This document shows, in pieces, positions 26,160 to 34,977 of a stretch of DNA of 64,000 nucleotides; positions within the stretch are counted from its first letter, which is position 1, and every line of letters begins with the position of its first letter. Below the pieces are notes generated by a model that was given only the letters and a program-made list of their open reading frames with translations, was not told the origin of the DNA and made no database searches. Source of the DNA: Panacibacter ginsenosidivorans (GTDB taxonomy: Bacteria; Bacteroidota; Bacteroidia; Chitinophagales; Chitinophagaceae); NCBI RefSeq assembly GCF_007971225.1, contig NZ_CP042435.1:1-64000 (forward strand), read 5' to 3'. Position numbers and translations under genes: made by a program.

Positions 26160-27806
26160 ATGAGTTTTTCATTCACCTTTCCCTACACTGCAAATCCTGA
26201 GTTTAAAAAAAGAGTGGCTTATTTCTGCATGGAGTATGGCATTCACCAGCCTTTGAAAACATATGCAGGAGGTTTGGGATTCCTTGCAGGGTCTCACATG
26301 CGCAGTGCTTTTGAATTAAAGCAAAATATAGTGGGCATCGGTATTTTATGGAAATATGGCTATTACGACCAGGTACGTAAGCAGGACCAGACCATGGATG
26401 TATTGTTCGAAGAAAAAATTTATGGATTCCTCGAGCCCACAGATATAAAATTTACCATCAAAGTATCCAGGCATGATGTATGGGTAACAGCTTTTTATTT
26501 ACCACCCGCTATCTTTAACACGGCGCCACTTTTTTTTCTTAGTACTGACTTGCCTGAAAACGATTACCTCGCTAAAACCATTTCTCATAAATTATATGAT
26601 GCAAATCCTGAAACAGTAATTGCTGCAGCTATCCTGCTTGGTGAAGGTGGCGCCAAATTACTTGAGGTATTGAATTGGGAACCTGAGATATACCACCTGA
26701 ATGAATCACATGCATTACCACTTGCCTTTTATTTATACAATAAATATAAAAGCCTGCAGGAAGTTCAGAAACGATTGGTGTTTACCAATCATACACCTGA
26801 AGAAGCCGGCAATCAAAAAACAAGTATCAGTCTTTTAGAGAAAATGGGATTTTTTTGTGATGTGCCGGTTACAGAAATAAAAGCCATTTCACAAACTTTT
26901 AATGGAGAATTGGATCATACATTAACGGCGCTCAGAATGGCCAAAAAAGCAAACGCTGTTTCAAAAATGCACCAGCGTACTCTATGTGGTTTGTGGTCAA
27001 AAGAAAAAGGTATCTGCGATATCATTGCTATTACAAATGGACAGAACTACACGTACTGGCACAATGATGATATGTACCAGGCATTAGAAAAAAAAGATGA
27101 TAACGCTATCATTCAAAAAAAAACAGAAGGCAAGCGTAACCTGTTTGAAATAGTAGCAGACCAATGCGGAGAAATTTATGATGAGAAGATCTGTACCATT
27201 GTGTTTGCAAAAAGATTTGCAGGGTATAAACGGGCAGATCTTTTACTGCACGATATGGAAAGATTTCATCGCCTGGTTACAGATAAAGAAAGACCCGTGC
27301 AGATCATATGGGCTGGAAAGCCTTACCCAATGGACTATACAGCCATCGGCGTTTTCGATAAGATTGTAAACGTTTGCAAAACATACACCAACTGTTCTAT
27401 TCTGGTGGGTTATGAAATAAAATTATCCCGCCAGCTTAAACAGGGTGCAGATATCTGGCTTAACCTTCCGCGTCTTACACATGAAGCATGCGGTACAAGT
27501 GGTATAGCTGCTGCCATGAATGGCACTGTAAATGTTGGATTACCAGATGGCTGGTTTCCTGAATTTGCAAAAGATAAAATAAACAGTTTTATAGTTCCTC
27601 CATGCGATATTAGTTTGCCCGATCACATACAGGATGATGCGGATGCAGAAAGTCTGTATCACCTGCTCGAAACAGAAGTGCTTCCCATGTATTATGATTA
27701 TCCTAACCGCTGGATAGAAATTATAAAGAATGGTTTAAGAGATGTGGCTCCTCAATTCGACAGCAACCGCATGGTAAAAGAATATTATCAAAAACTTTAT
27801 AGCTAA
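26160..27806 (+). CDS. Alpha-glucan phosphorylase-like protein (GT35 relative), PLP lysine apparently missing
   Basis: A 548-residue protein of the short alpha-glucan phosphorylase type: VAYFCMEYGIHQPLKTYAGGLGFLAGSH, IYHLNESHALPLAFYL, LVFTNHTPEEAGNQ and FAKRFAGYKRADLLL. The family normally has a PLP-binding Lys in a motif like EASGTSGMKAAMNG. Here the segment reads HEACGTSGIAAAMNG, with Ala where Lys is expected. So it may not be a PLP-dependent phosphorylase, or may act as another type of glucan transferase. Second gene of the hsp20 operon; a role in glycogen use during energy stress is inferred. Confidence 0.75.
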   Translation: MSFSFTFPYTANPEFKKRVAYFCMEYGIHQPLKTYAGGLGFLAGSHMRSAFELKQNIVGIGILWKYGYYDQVRKQDQTMDVLFEEKIYGFLEPTDIKFTIKVSRHDVWVTAFYLPPAIFNTAPLFFLSTDLPENDYLAKTISHKLYDANPETVIAAAILLGEGGAKLLEVLNWEPEIYHLNESHALPLAFYLYNKYKSLQEVQKRLVFTNHTPEEAGNQKTSISLLEKMGFFCDVPVTEIKAISQTFNGELDHTLTALRMAKKANAVSKMHQRTLCGLWSKEKGICDIIAITNGQNYTYWHNDDMYQALEKKDDNAIIQKKTEGKRNLFEIVADQCGEIYDEKICTIVFAKRFAGYKRADLLLHDMERFHRLVTDKERPVQIIWAGKPYPMDYTAIGVFDKIVNVCKTYTNCSILVGYEIKLSRQLKQGADIWLNLPRLTHEACGTSGIAAAMNGTVNVGLPDGWFPEFAKDKINSFIVPPCDISLPDHIQDDADAESLYHLLETEVLPMYYDYPNRWIEIIKNGLRDVAPQFDSNRMVKEYYQKLYS

Positions 27807-27821
27807 GAACAGTTCAATACA

Positions 27822-28031
27822 TTTTTTATGTACCAAACTGTAGTGCTGCCATATGGCACTTGTTGCGTCGCACACTTGTACTTTCTGAATTTTTATGAAA
27901 CGAATGAAAAGACAAATCGAAAACCCTTTTCACTTCTCACTTTTGACTTTTCACGGTGCTATATCTTCTTCAGTACAAGAGTGCGACGCAACGTAAGATG
28001 AGCAGTGTGATGAACGCCTGGCTCAAAAAAA
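27822..28031. repeat. Dispersed intergenic element, head-to-head pair
   Basis: Left arm 27822-27881 and right arm 27973-28031, both subtype A, the best preserved pair. Inner part (27882-27972) carries GAAAAG and repeated CTTTTCAC / CACTTTTGAC motifs. Takes up most of the 350-bp gap. Confidence 0.85.
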
Positions 28032-28044
28032 TTTTTCTTACTGC

Positions 28045-28109
28045 TGATTAATCTCATTGCATCCGCTGACCATAGTCCTTGATTGTCTGTACACTGCGAA
28101 ATACATTTG
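28045..28109 (+). promoter_or_regulatory. FNR-type dyad plus promoter of the second hsp20
   Basis: Dyad TGATTAATCTCA at 28045-28056 (one mismatch), a -33-like CTTG at 28078-28081 and exact -7 TACATTTG at 28102-28109. Dyad to -7 centre distance is 55 bp. Confidence 0.62.
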
Positions 28110-28145
28110 CTCAATAAACAAGTATATTTTAAAATAACAAAAAAC

Positions 28146-28152
28146 AAGGAGG
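28146..28152 (+). promoter_or_regulatory. Strong Shine-Dalgarno of hsp20
   Basis: AAGGAGG four bases before the ATG at 28157. This is unusual here, since most genes in the window lack a clear Shine-Dalgarno. Confidence 0.7.
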
Positions 28153-28156
28153 TTTT

Positions 28157-28600
28157 ATGGGAACTCAAGCATTAGCTAAACTAAGCGAAAGAATGCCATC
28201 TGTATTTGATGATTTTTTTAAACCATGGAACGAATGGTTTGATGGTGGTGGCCTGCTGGGCCGTACAATGAATGTGCCTGCAGTAAATATTGTAGAACAG
28301 AAAGATGATTACCTCGTATCGCTGGCGGTACCCGGTATGAAGAAAGATGATTTTAAAATTGATGTAGATGGTAACATGCTTACCATAAGCAGCGAGAAGG
28401 AAGAAAATAAAGAAGAAAAAGACAAAAAGTTTACACGCAAGGAATATAATTATTCTTCTTTTAGCCGCAGCTTTACTTTGCCTGAAGAAATAAATAAAGA
28501 AAAGATTGAAGCAAAGTATGAAGATGGTGTGCTTAAAATTTCTTTGCCGCGTAAAGAAGAAGCAAAAAAAACTGCTGCAAAACAAATTGCCGTTAAATAA
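28157..28600 (+). CDS. Hsp20/alpha-crystallin small heat shock protein
   Basis: A 147-residue small chaperone: alpha-crystallin domain at about 40-140 with PAVNIVEQKDDYLVSLAVPGMKKDDFKIDVDGNML, the charged loop KEENKEEKDKK, FSRSFTLPEEIN and the end motif YEDGVLKISLPRKEE. Single gene with its own promoter, a strong Shine-Dalgarno (very likely high translation) and a good terminator, so it may be made at high level. It is more typical than the first Hsp20 at 25701. An FNR-type dyad upstream suggests low-oxygen control. Confidence 0.95.
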   Translation: MGTQALAKLSERMPSVFDDFFKPWNEWFDGGGLLGRTMNVPAVNIVEQKDDYLVSLAVPGMKKDDFKIDVDGNMLTISSEKEENKEEKDKKFTRKEYNYSSFSRSFTLPEEINKEKIEAKYEDGVLKISLPRKEEAKKTAAKQIAVK

Positions 28601-28661
28601 TCATTGCTATTTACATGGCCCTATAGAGCCGTTGCTATTCCTGTAACCCTATAGTCTTTTA

Positions 28662-28689
28662 CCCCGTCTGCTGGTTTGACGGGGTTTTT
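28662..28689 (+). terminator. Rho-independent terminator of hsp20
   Basis: Stem CCCCGTC / GACGGGG with a nine-base loop followed by TTTTT. Confidence 0.85.
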
Positions 28690-28700
28690 CTATTGCCGGG

Positions 28701-28765
28701 TGATCACAATCATGATTAACGCTGATAAGTGTTTTGGTTTGGGGTTTTTAAAAAATATAGTTTTA
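28701..28765 (+). promoter_or_regulatory. FNR-type dyad plus -7 element upstream of the 28809 gene
   Basis: Exact dyad TGATCACAATCA at 28701-28712 (same 12-mer as at 2013) and -7-like TAGTTTTA at 28758-28765 (one mismatch), centres 55 bp apart. Confidence 0.6.
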
Positions 28766-28808
28766 CAATTAAGATGTGGTTCAAAAAAAAAGACCGGCAT
28801 TGTGAAAT

Positions 28809-29219
28809 ATGATCGATACCTTATTAAAACCAGATGTTATGTTTAAGTTGAAATTAACACAGTTGCAATATGAAAGCGATGCCTGGAAAAGGTTACTTGC
28901 TTTTATGATGGATGAAAATGTTTATTTGAAAAACAGGGTCGCTGAAGTTTTGGGAGATGGATTTAATAATGATTTGCTTGATAGTGTTGAGAATTTTCAA
29001 ACACGTTTTATAAAAATAGATGAATGTATTAATTTACTGCGTAATAATGTTGCAGAACTGGATAAACTGTTGATGCGTGAAGTGTTTGAAGACGGGAAGA
29101 TCGTAAAAGAAGTTGGCAGAAAGCTGCACAAATTGCGTGCTGATATGATGGATGTGGAGAAACAATTTGGTAGGCTTAAACATGATTTCAATAGTTACCT
29201 TTCAGAAAATATAGTGTAA
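28809..29219 (+). CDS. Coiled-coil protein of unknown function
   Basis: A 136-residue acidic, helix-rich protein that I do not recognise. It has long predicted helices (about 20-50, 60-95, 95-130) with heptad-like Leu/Ile/Met spacing: YLKNRVAEVL, IDECINLLRNNVAELDKLL, LHKLRADMMDVEKQF. No signal peptide, no membrane segment, no Cys. Its promoter carries an exact FNR-type dyad and it lies convergent to a kinase-regulator pair, so it is a candidate new member of the low-oxygen set. The absence of a known family is from memory only. Confidence 0.6.
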   Translation: MIDTLLKPDVMFKLKLTQLQYESDAWKRLLAFMMDENVYLKNRVAEVLGDGFNNDLLDSVENFQTRFIKIDECINLLRNNVAELDKLLMREVFEDGKIVKEVGRKLHKLRADMMDVEKQFGRLKHDFNSYLSENIV

Positions 29220-29273
29220 CCCGGCACGCAGAAATTGAGATTGTTTATCAAATAACTAATTATAGTTGCTTTT

Positions 29274-30332
29274 TTAATTGAGCATCTGTTCCAGTTTTAA
29301 TGGGTCAGTAATAGTAATAATTCCATCTGTGATGTCTATGATCTTTTCATGCCGAAAGTCGCTAAGTGTACGGATAAAAGATTCGGTGGCGGTGCCTGCC
29401 ATGCTTGCCAGGCTTTCACGGTTCATATCGATGGTGAATTTTTCTGCTTTATTATGATGGTATTTTTTCTTGAGCATTAAAAGTGCATCAGCAACTTTTT
29501 TTCTCAGTGAATGATAAGCAAGACCCAGCAACTGATTTTCTTTTTCAGAAATATTGCCAGCCAGCAATTCCATAAATTTTTTTGAGACGGCTGTATTTTT
29601 ATTCAGTAGTTCGTCAAAATCTTCTTTAGGTATTACAGCCAGTTCCGTTTCATCAATTGCCTCTGCTGTGTCTTTATAAGTAGCGCCTTCAAGCAATGCT
29701 ATATAGCCTATAAATTCACCGGCACCAAATAAACCGGTTACCAGTTCTTTTCCATCTTCATTGCTCTTGTATGTTTTTATTTTGCCTTTTAAAATATAAT
29801 ACAACTTGTTAGGGTGGTTGCCCTCCGCATAGATAGTTTGTTTCTTTTTATATTTGTTGGTGTCTCTGTCTTTCGTAAAAGAGCTAAGTGTAGTATTGCC
29901 TGTGCTTGCCTGCATTAATTGTTCCAATCCCTGCAGACCAGGCGCTAGATGCTGCTTCAACTGATCAAGTTTTTTTAACCGGCTGTCTACAGCATTTAAT
30001 AACTCAGTTCCGCTGAAAGGTTTGGTAATATAATCATCAGCACCCAGTTCCATACCCTTGCGAAAATCACTTCGTTCTGTTTTAGCGGTTAAGAAAATAA
30101 AGGGCGTGTTTTTTATTGCTTCATTTTTATGGATTGCATGCAGCACGCCATAACCATCAAGACCGGGCATCATTATATCGCAGATAATAAGATCTGGCTT
30201 GTGCTCAATGGCTTTTTCTATGCCGGTTTTTCCATCTGCTGCTTCAATTACTTTATAATTTGACAACTGAAGTATTTCTGCAGTGTTGCTGCGTATATCT
30301 TCATTATCTTCTATTATTAAGATCTTTTTCAT
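29274..30332 (-). CDS. Hybrid response regulator: REC domain plus cNMP-binding and Crp-type HTH
   Basis: A 352-residue intact paralogue of the regulator at 2811-3865. REC domain at 1-120 (Asp52 in CDIMMP, KPF near 105), cNMP-type jelly roll at about 160-275 (GKIKTYKSNEDGKELVTGLFGAGEFIGY), and Crp HTH (LASMAGTATESFIRTLSDF) near 310-330. Phosphorylation of REC may control DNA binding by the Crp module. It starts one base after the stop of the PAS kinase gene at 30334, so the pair is co-translated. The recognition helix TESFIR matches those of the other two Crp-type proteins here. Confidence 0.9.
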   Translation of the reverse strand: MKKILIIEDNEDIRSNTAEILQLSNYKVIEAADGKTGIEKAIEHKPDLIICDIMMPGLDGYGVLHAIHKNEAIKNTPFIFLTAKTERSDFRKGMELGADDYITKPFSGTELLNAVDSRLKKLDQLKQHLAPGLQGLEQLMQASTGNTTLSSFTKDRDTNKYKKKQTIYAEGNHPNKLYYILKGKIKTYKSNEDGKELVTGLFGAGEFIGYIALLEGATYKDTAEAIDETELAVIPKEDFDELLNKNTAVSKKFMELLAGNISEKENQLLGLAYHSLRKKVADALLMLKKKYHHNKAEKFTIDMNRESLASMAGTATESFIRTLSDFRHEKIIDITDGIITITDPLKLEQMLN

Positions 30333-30333
30333 G

Positions 30334-31548
30334 TTAGCTTTTTTGCGTATAAAAAATTATGATAAATTCAGTCCCTTTTTCCAGTTCGCTTTTACATTGT
30401 AAAGTGCCGTTCATCAGCTCGGCATACCTGGAAACAATATGCAGGCCAAGCCCTGTGCCTTGTATATTTACTGCATTGGTGCCGCGGAAGAATCGTTTCG
30501 TTAGATGACGCTGGTCTTCTTTTGAAATGCCTATACCATTATCCTTTACGGAAAGAGTTACTTTGTTATTAATACAACTGGTTTTTATTTCTATTATTCC
30601 TGTCTCAGAAGAAAATTTACTTGCATTTGAAACCAGGTTCATGATGATATGTTTCAGGAAAGATGCATCAAGCTGTGCAAAAAGATCGCCTTCGTGCCGA
30701 TACGTTATTTGCTGCTGCTTTTTCAGGTTATCTTTTATTTCTTCTTTTATAGTTGCGGTTAATTCTTTGATGTTGAACCGGGTAATCTTTACCTCTGCCT
30801 TACCCTCTTCAATTTTACCTACACTAAGAAAATCATTCAGTATATCTATCAGTATGTTTACAGAAGAAACAATTCGCTGCAGGTGTATCTCCCGTTTTGG
30901 CTGACTTTCTGTAGTTGTATATTTATCTATAAGATAGGCTGAAGATAATATAGTGCTAAGCGGTGTGCGGAATTCATGCGATGCTGTAGTAACAAATCTC
31001 GATTTTAATTCATTAAGCTCCTTTTCTTTTTTTAATGACCGGGAAAGTTCTTCTTTTGAAATTTCTAACTGGCGCATCGCATGCGTAAGTTCCAGTGTAC
31101 GTTGCTCTACGGTAGATTCCAGCTCATCGTGTAACTTTATTATTTCTGCTTCCGCTTGTTTTCGTTCGGAAATATTATTAATGAAAGCCATTACAAATTT
31201 TTCATTGTTTTTGTTAAAATAGCTGAGGGTTATTTCTACCGGCAATTCTGTACCGTCTTTTTTAATGGCAAACAGGTCTTTGCCAGAATGCATCGGCCGG
31301 CTTTTTGGGTCTTTAAAATATTCTACATGATATACCGCATGGTCTTTCCGGAAACGCTCCGGGATAAGCAGATCAATTGGTCTGCCGGTTAATTCATCAT
31401 CGGCATAGCCAAATTCCTGTAATGCAAATGGGTTAATGGCTGTAATAGTTCCTGAAAAATCCACAATTATAATACCCATAGTAGCATAATTGAAAATCGC
31501 TTCAAAATAATTCGAGCTCTCTTTTTTATTTTTAACGGAATGTGGCAT
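30334..31548 (-). CDS. PAS-domain sensor histidine kinase
   Basis: A 404-residue soluble kinase, paralogue of that at 3881-5155. PAS domain at about 14-130, coiled coil at about 130-185, His191 in ASHEFRTPLS, ATPase domain with NLVSNASKFS, DNGIGI and GTGLGLHIV. In the PAS domain, His70 in KDHAVYH is kept but the FixL-type distal Arg position is Lys (HSGKD), unlike the other kinase. So the two may read different signals. First gene of a two-gene operon with the REC-Crp regulator; its upstream gap is filled by a repeat pair. Confidence 0.9.
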   Translation of the reverse strand: MPHSVKNKKESSNYFEAIFNYATMGIIIVDFSGTITAINPFALQEFGYADDELTGRPIDLLIPERFRKDHAVYHVEYFKDPKSRPMHSGKDLFAIKKDGTELPVEITLSYFNKNNEKFVMAFINNISERKQAEAEIIKLHDELESTVEQRTLELTHAMRQLEISKEELSRSLKKEKELNELKSRFVTTASHEFRTPLSTILSSAYLIDKYTTTESQPKREIHLQRIVSSVNILIDILNDFLSVGKIEEGKAEVKITRFNIKELTATIKEEIKDNLKKQQQITYRHEGDLFAQLDASFLKHIIMNLVSNASKFSSETGIIEIKTSCINNKVTLSVKDNGIGISKEDQRHLTKRFFRGTNAVNIQGTGLGLHIVSRYAELMNGTLQCKSELEKGTEFIIIFYTQKS

Positions 31549-31560
31549 TCATCAATAATT

Positions 31561-31747
31561 TATTTTACAGGCTATTGTCTTTTATGGCATCGCCTGTTGT
31601 GTCACTCACTTATACTGTTGAATAAAAGTCAGCAAGGCCGAAAGACTATTACTTCATCCGATTTTCTTGCTGACTTCCGAACTATAAGTACAAGTGTGCG
31701 ACGCAACGAAGCCCAATAATAATTCCTGTGCCTGGTACATAAAAAAT
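31561..31747. repeat. Dispersed intergenic element, head-to-head pair
   Basis: Left arm 31561-31615 (subtype B) and right arm 31688-31747 (subtype A, tail GCCTGGTACATAAAAAA). Inner hairpin AGTCAGCAAG (from about 31628) with CTTGCTGACT (to about 31676). Fills most of a 298-bp gap. Confidence 0.85.
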
Positions 31748-31846
31748 TCCGGCACATGCATATTATTTCATGTTACTAAGCTCTTTAAAAGCAGGAAAGA
31801 TGTTTATGATTAACGTCAGCCACTGGCCTGACTATGCGCAATGTTT

Positions 31847-34360
31847 TTAACTGGTGGTAACAGTGTTTTTAAAAAATGATTTATATACTTCAAACCACAT
31901 TACACATACGAATGCCACGCCAGAGCAAAGCCAGAACTGAACTTGCGTAATTGCTGCGAGTTGAAAAAGATTGCGTACAAAAGGAATAAAATGCAAAGAA
32001 AGCAGGAATAAAACCGACACAATAAGTATAACAGGAACGAGATTATTTTTGTAACGGCTGGTATAATAAATAGTTCTGGAAAAAGAACGGTTTGCAAACG
32101 TGAGGAATATATTGCTTACAATAAGTGAGGTAAACACAATGGTTCTTGTTTGTTCAAGCGTGGCGCCATTGTTCATAAAATAATGATAAAGGCCTAAAGC
32201 TCCTGCAGCAATAATAATTCCCTGCACAAAGCTTACCAGTAATTCCTTTTTTGTAAATAAACTATCTTTTCTTTCTCTCGGAGTTTGCTGCATAATATTT
32301 TTTTCTACCGGTTCTCTTTCAAAGAAAATTGAACAGGTAGGACCCATTATCAATTCCATAAAAATGATATGAACAGGAGAGAAGATGTTGGGATAGACCC
32401 ATCCAAATATAAGCGGCAGCGAAGCTGTAAGAATTATAGGAATGTGAATGGAAATAATATAGCGGATCGCTTTTTTTAAATTGCTGAAGATTTTTCTTCC
32501 TTCTCTGATAGCCGTTACCATGCTTTCGATGTTATCATCAGTAAGAATAAGATCTGCTGCCTGCCGTGCAATTTCTGTTCCTCTTTGCCCCATCGCAATA
32601 CCAATATTTGCAGATTTTAATGCGGGGCCATCATTAACGCCATCACCTGTCATGGCTACAATTTCTCCGTTAGCTTTTATTGCATCAATCACTTTCATTT
32701 TAGCATCTGGAAACATCCGGGCAAATACATTGGTGTTTTTTACAAGCTGCATTAAAGAGTCTTGTGTCATATTCATCACCTCATCGCCGGTAACACTATT
32801 AAGATGGTTGACCAAACCAACCTGGCCAGCAATATTCATGGCAGTTTCGGGGTAATCTCCTGTTATCAGTTTTACTTCAATCTTTGCATTATAAAATTGT
32901 TGAAGTACAGCTGCAATATTTTTCTTTGGGGCATCATATAATGCCAGCAAGCCTTTGAACTGCCAGTTAAAGTCATCCTGTAAAGATGGGAATAACTGCT
33001 CCGTATGAGCAGCGCCGGCTACGCCAATAACACGGTATCCTTTGGTGGCAAGCAATTTTACATATGCTGAAATTTTCTTTTTATCATTCTCATTTAAATG
33101 ACAAATATTAATGATGCGTTCCGCAGCGCCTTTTGCTGTTACAACCTTTGTGTTGTCATGTTCATATACATGCGTCATCATAGGTGGTTGCCCTTCCAGC
33201 GGGTATTCATAGATCATCTTCAGCGGATGATATATTCCGGCATTTGTATATAAATGATATGCTTCTAAAATTGCTTTTTCCATTGCGTCAAAAGGATTCA
33301 CTTCACTGGCCAGCATTGCATAATAGAGTACTTCATCATCCTGCAGTTGGTTGTCATGATCTAATTCAAGCAATGCGTCGCTTTTATAATCATAGACAGT
33401 TTTTACCTGCATTTTATTTTCAGTAAGTGTACCGGTTTTATCAAAGCAAAGAACACTGACCGCACCAAGATTTTCAACGATCTGCGGTTGTCGTGAGATT
33501 ATGCCCAGTTTACTCATCTTATAAGTGCCCAATGCCATGAAAGAAGAAAAAGCAACTGGTATCTCCTCAGGTATCACAGACATGGCTAATGTTAAGGCAA
33601 ATAACAGGCTGGTCACAAATTCACGGTGATGTAAATAATTTACAAAGAAGATAATACAAAAACCAAGGAAGCCAAATAAGGCAAAACGGCGTACAAACTT
33701 ATTGATCTGCTGTTGCAGCAAGGTTTTAGGGGGTTGATAGGTACCAATTGTTTTACCTAGTTTGCCCAGTGTGGTATTATTGCCTGTAGCAGTTACCTGT
33801 GCAATACATTTGCCGCTATTAATAGTTGTGCCCTGAAACAGGGCATTCGAATTTTCTGTTTCATTTTTATCTACAGGTAAAGATTCACCGGTGATGATCG
33901 ATTCATTTACAGTAAGATCATTGGCCTGTAGAATGATCGCATCTGCAGGAATATTCATTCCCTCATCAAGCAACATAATATCGCCGGGAACCAATTCTTC
34001 TGCGGCAATTACAATTTCTTTGCCATCCCTTATCACCGTTACTTTCGGTTCTGTAAATTCCTGTAGTGCTTTTAATGCATTGCTGCTTTTTACTTCCTGG
34101 TACAGAGAAATAGCAGTTACCAGGATTATGGCTACCAGCATCATAATACCTTCACTTACTTCACCTAAAATAAAATACAATAAACAGGCAACAAAGAGCA
34201 GGATAAACATGGGCTCTTTTACAACGTCCCATACAATATGAATAAAGCCACGGGATGGTTCTGCATGAAAAATATTTTTTCCATACTGCAGTTGCAGACT
34301 GGGAACTTCTGATCCTGATAACCCTATTACATTTCCCAACTCAATTACTTTTCCTGGCAT
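31847..34360 (-). CDS. Cation-transporting P-type ATPase (P2-like)
   Basis: An 837-residue P-type ATPase. Actuator motif ESIITGESLPVDK; helix 4 region SVIPEEIPVAFSSFMALGTYK; phosphorylation site VLCFDKTGTLT; hinge TGDGVNDGPALK; C-terminal helices with FMELIMGPTCSIFFEREP. PEEIP in helix 4 differs from the PEALP of the enzyme at 23018, so the ion may differ. Related enzymes are usually annotated as Ca2+ or Mn2+ ATPases on weak grounds. Alone on its strand between repeat elements; no FNR-type dyad with a -7 element was found in its upstream gap. Confidence 0.85.
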   Translation of the reverse strand: MPGKVIELGNVIGLSGSEVPSLQLQYGKNIFHAEPSRGFIHIVWDVVKEPMFILLFVACLLYFILGEVSEGIMMLVAIILVTAISLYQEVKSSNALKALQEFTEPKVTVIRDGKEIVIAAEELVPGDIMLLDEGMNIPADAIILQANDLTVNESIITGESLPVDKNETENSNALFQGTTINSGKCIAQVTATGNNTTLGKLGKTIGTYQPPKTLLQQQINKFVRRFALFGFLGFCIIFFVNYLHHREFVTSLLFALTLAMSVIPEEIPVAFSSFMALGTYKMSKLGIISRQPQIVENLGAVSVLCFDKTGTLTENKMQVKTVYDYKSDALLELDHDNQLQDDEVLYYAMLASEVNPFDAMEKAILEAYHLYTNAGIYHPLKMIYEYPLEGQPPMMTHVYEHDNTKVVTAKGAAERIINICHLNENDKKKISAYVKLLATKGYRVIGVAGAAHTEQLFPSLQDDFNWQFKGLLALYDAPKKNIAAVLQQFYNAKIEVKLITGDYPETAMNIAGQVGLVNHLNSVTGDEVMNMTQDSLMQLVKNTNVFARMFPDAKMKVIDAIKANGEIVAMTGDGVNDGPALKSANIGIAMGQRGTEIARQAADLILTDDNIESMVTAIREGRKIFSNLKKAIRYIISIHIPIILTASLPLIFGWVYPNIFSPVHIIFMELIMGPTCSIFFEREPVEKNIMQQTPRERKDSLFTKKELLVSFVQGIIIAAGALGLYHYFMNNGATLEQTRTIVFTSLIVSNIFLTFANRSFSRTIYYTSRYKNNLVPVILIVSVLFLLSLHFIPFVRNLFQLAAITQVQFWLCSGVAFVCVMWFEVYKSFFKNTVTTS

Positions 34361-34417
34361 CAGGTTACAAAAGATTTAATGATGAGTGTACTATTTACTT
34401 TCAACACTCAATGTAAT

Positions 34418-34471
34418 GTTTTTTTGGCCAAACTGTATTGCTGCTATTAAGCTTCGTTGCGTCGCACTCTT
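34418..34471 (-). repeat. Dispersed intergenic element, single arm
   Basis: Reverse arm: tail TTTTTTTGGCCAAACTG and subtype A core GTTGCGTCGCACTCTT. Confidence 0.75.
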
Positions 34472-34511
34472 CAGGTTTCTTTTCGCTGCTGTGCATGTGC
34501 GCCTCTAATGG

Positions 34512-34967
34512 TTATTCATCTTCAAACCGTCCTGTTTTTTCCGTAATAACAATACGGTAAACAACAGGCCTTATCTTTTCCTGCATTTGCGGATGAGCAA
34601 TATTTCCCTCCGTTTCAGGTAATATTGCCGTTGCACTTATTTTCATATGCATCATTCGGTCCACAAATAATTTCATAGCATAATACCTGTCCCTTTTATC
34701 TGTAAGCTCCTGGTATTGCCCCCATACAATTACACTTTTCCATTTGGTAAAACTTTTCATTTCATCTACTTCAAAACATACATCAGGATTCTTTCTCATC
34801 ATTTTTATCTTCATGCCTTCAACAGAATGGGCAATGATAAATTTCCCATCATATACATAATTGACAGGAACCACATAAGTTTTCAGGCCGTCATTACAAC
34901 CAATGCGACCCAATATATTTTCTTTTAGCACTTCTTCTATTTCCTGATCATTCAGTTTATCGATCAT
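34512..34967 (-). CDS. Pyridoxamine 5'-phosphate oxidase family protein (FMN-binding split barrel)
   Basis: A 151-residue paralogue of the protein at 16834-17283: LKENILGRIGCNDGLKTYVVPVNYVYDG, PDVCFEVDEM and WKSVIVWGQYQEL. The start at 34967 (MIDKLNDQEIEEVL) lines up with that paralogue; a start at 34997 would overlap the ppsA stop. It follows ppsA by ten bases, so it is in the same operon. Such proteins bind FMN or F420-like flavins; the function here is unknown, but the pairing with PEP synthase hints at stress metabolism. Confidence 0.82.
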   Translation of the reverse strand: MIDKLNDQEIEEVLKENILGRIGCNDGLKTYVVPVNYVYDGKFIIAHSVEGMKIKMMRKNPDVCFEVDEMKSFTKWKSVIVWGQYQELTDKRDRYYAMKLFVDRMMHMKISATAILPETEGNIAHPQMQEKIRPVVYRIVITEKTGRFEDE

Positions 34968-34977
34968 GAAAGTATTT

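Noticed and set aside
31807-31818. TGATTAACGTCA as another FNR-type operator
   Set aside because: One mismatch, located downstream of the 31847 ATPase gene, with no -7-like element at 33 or 55 bp on either strand.
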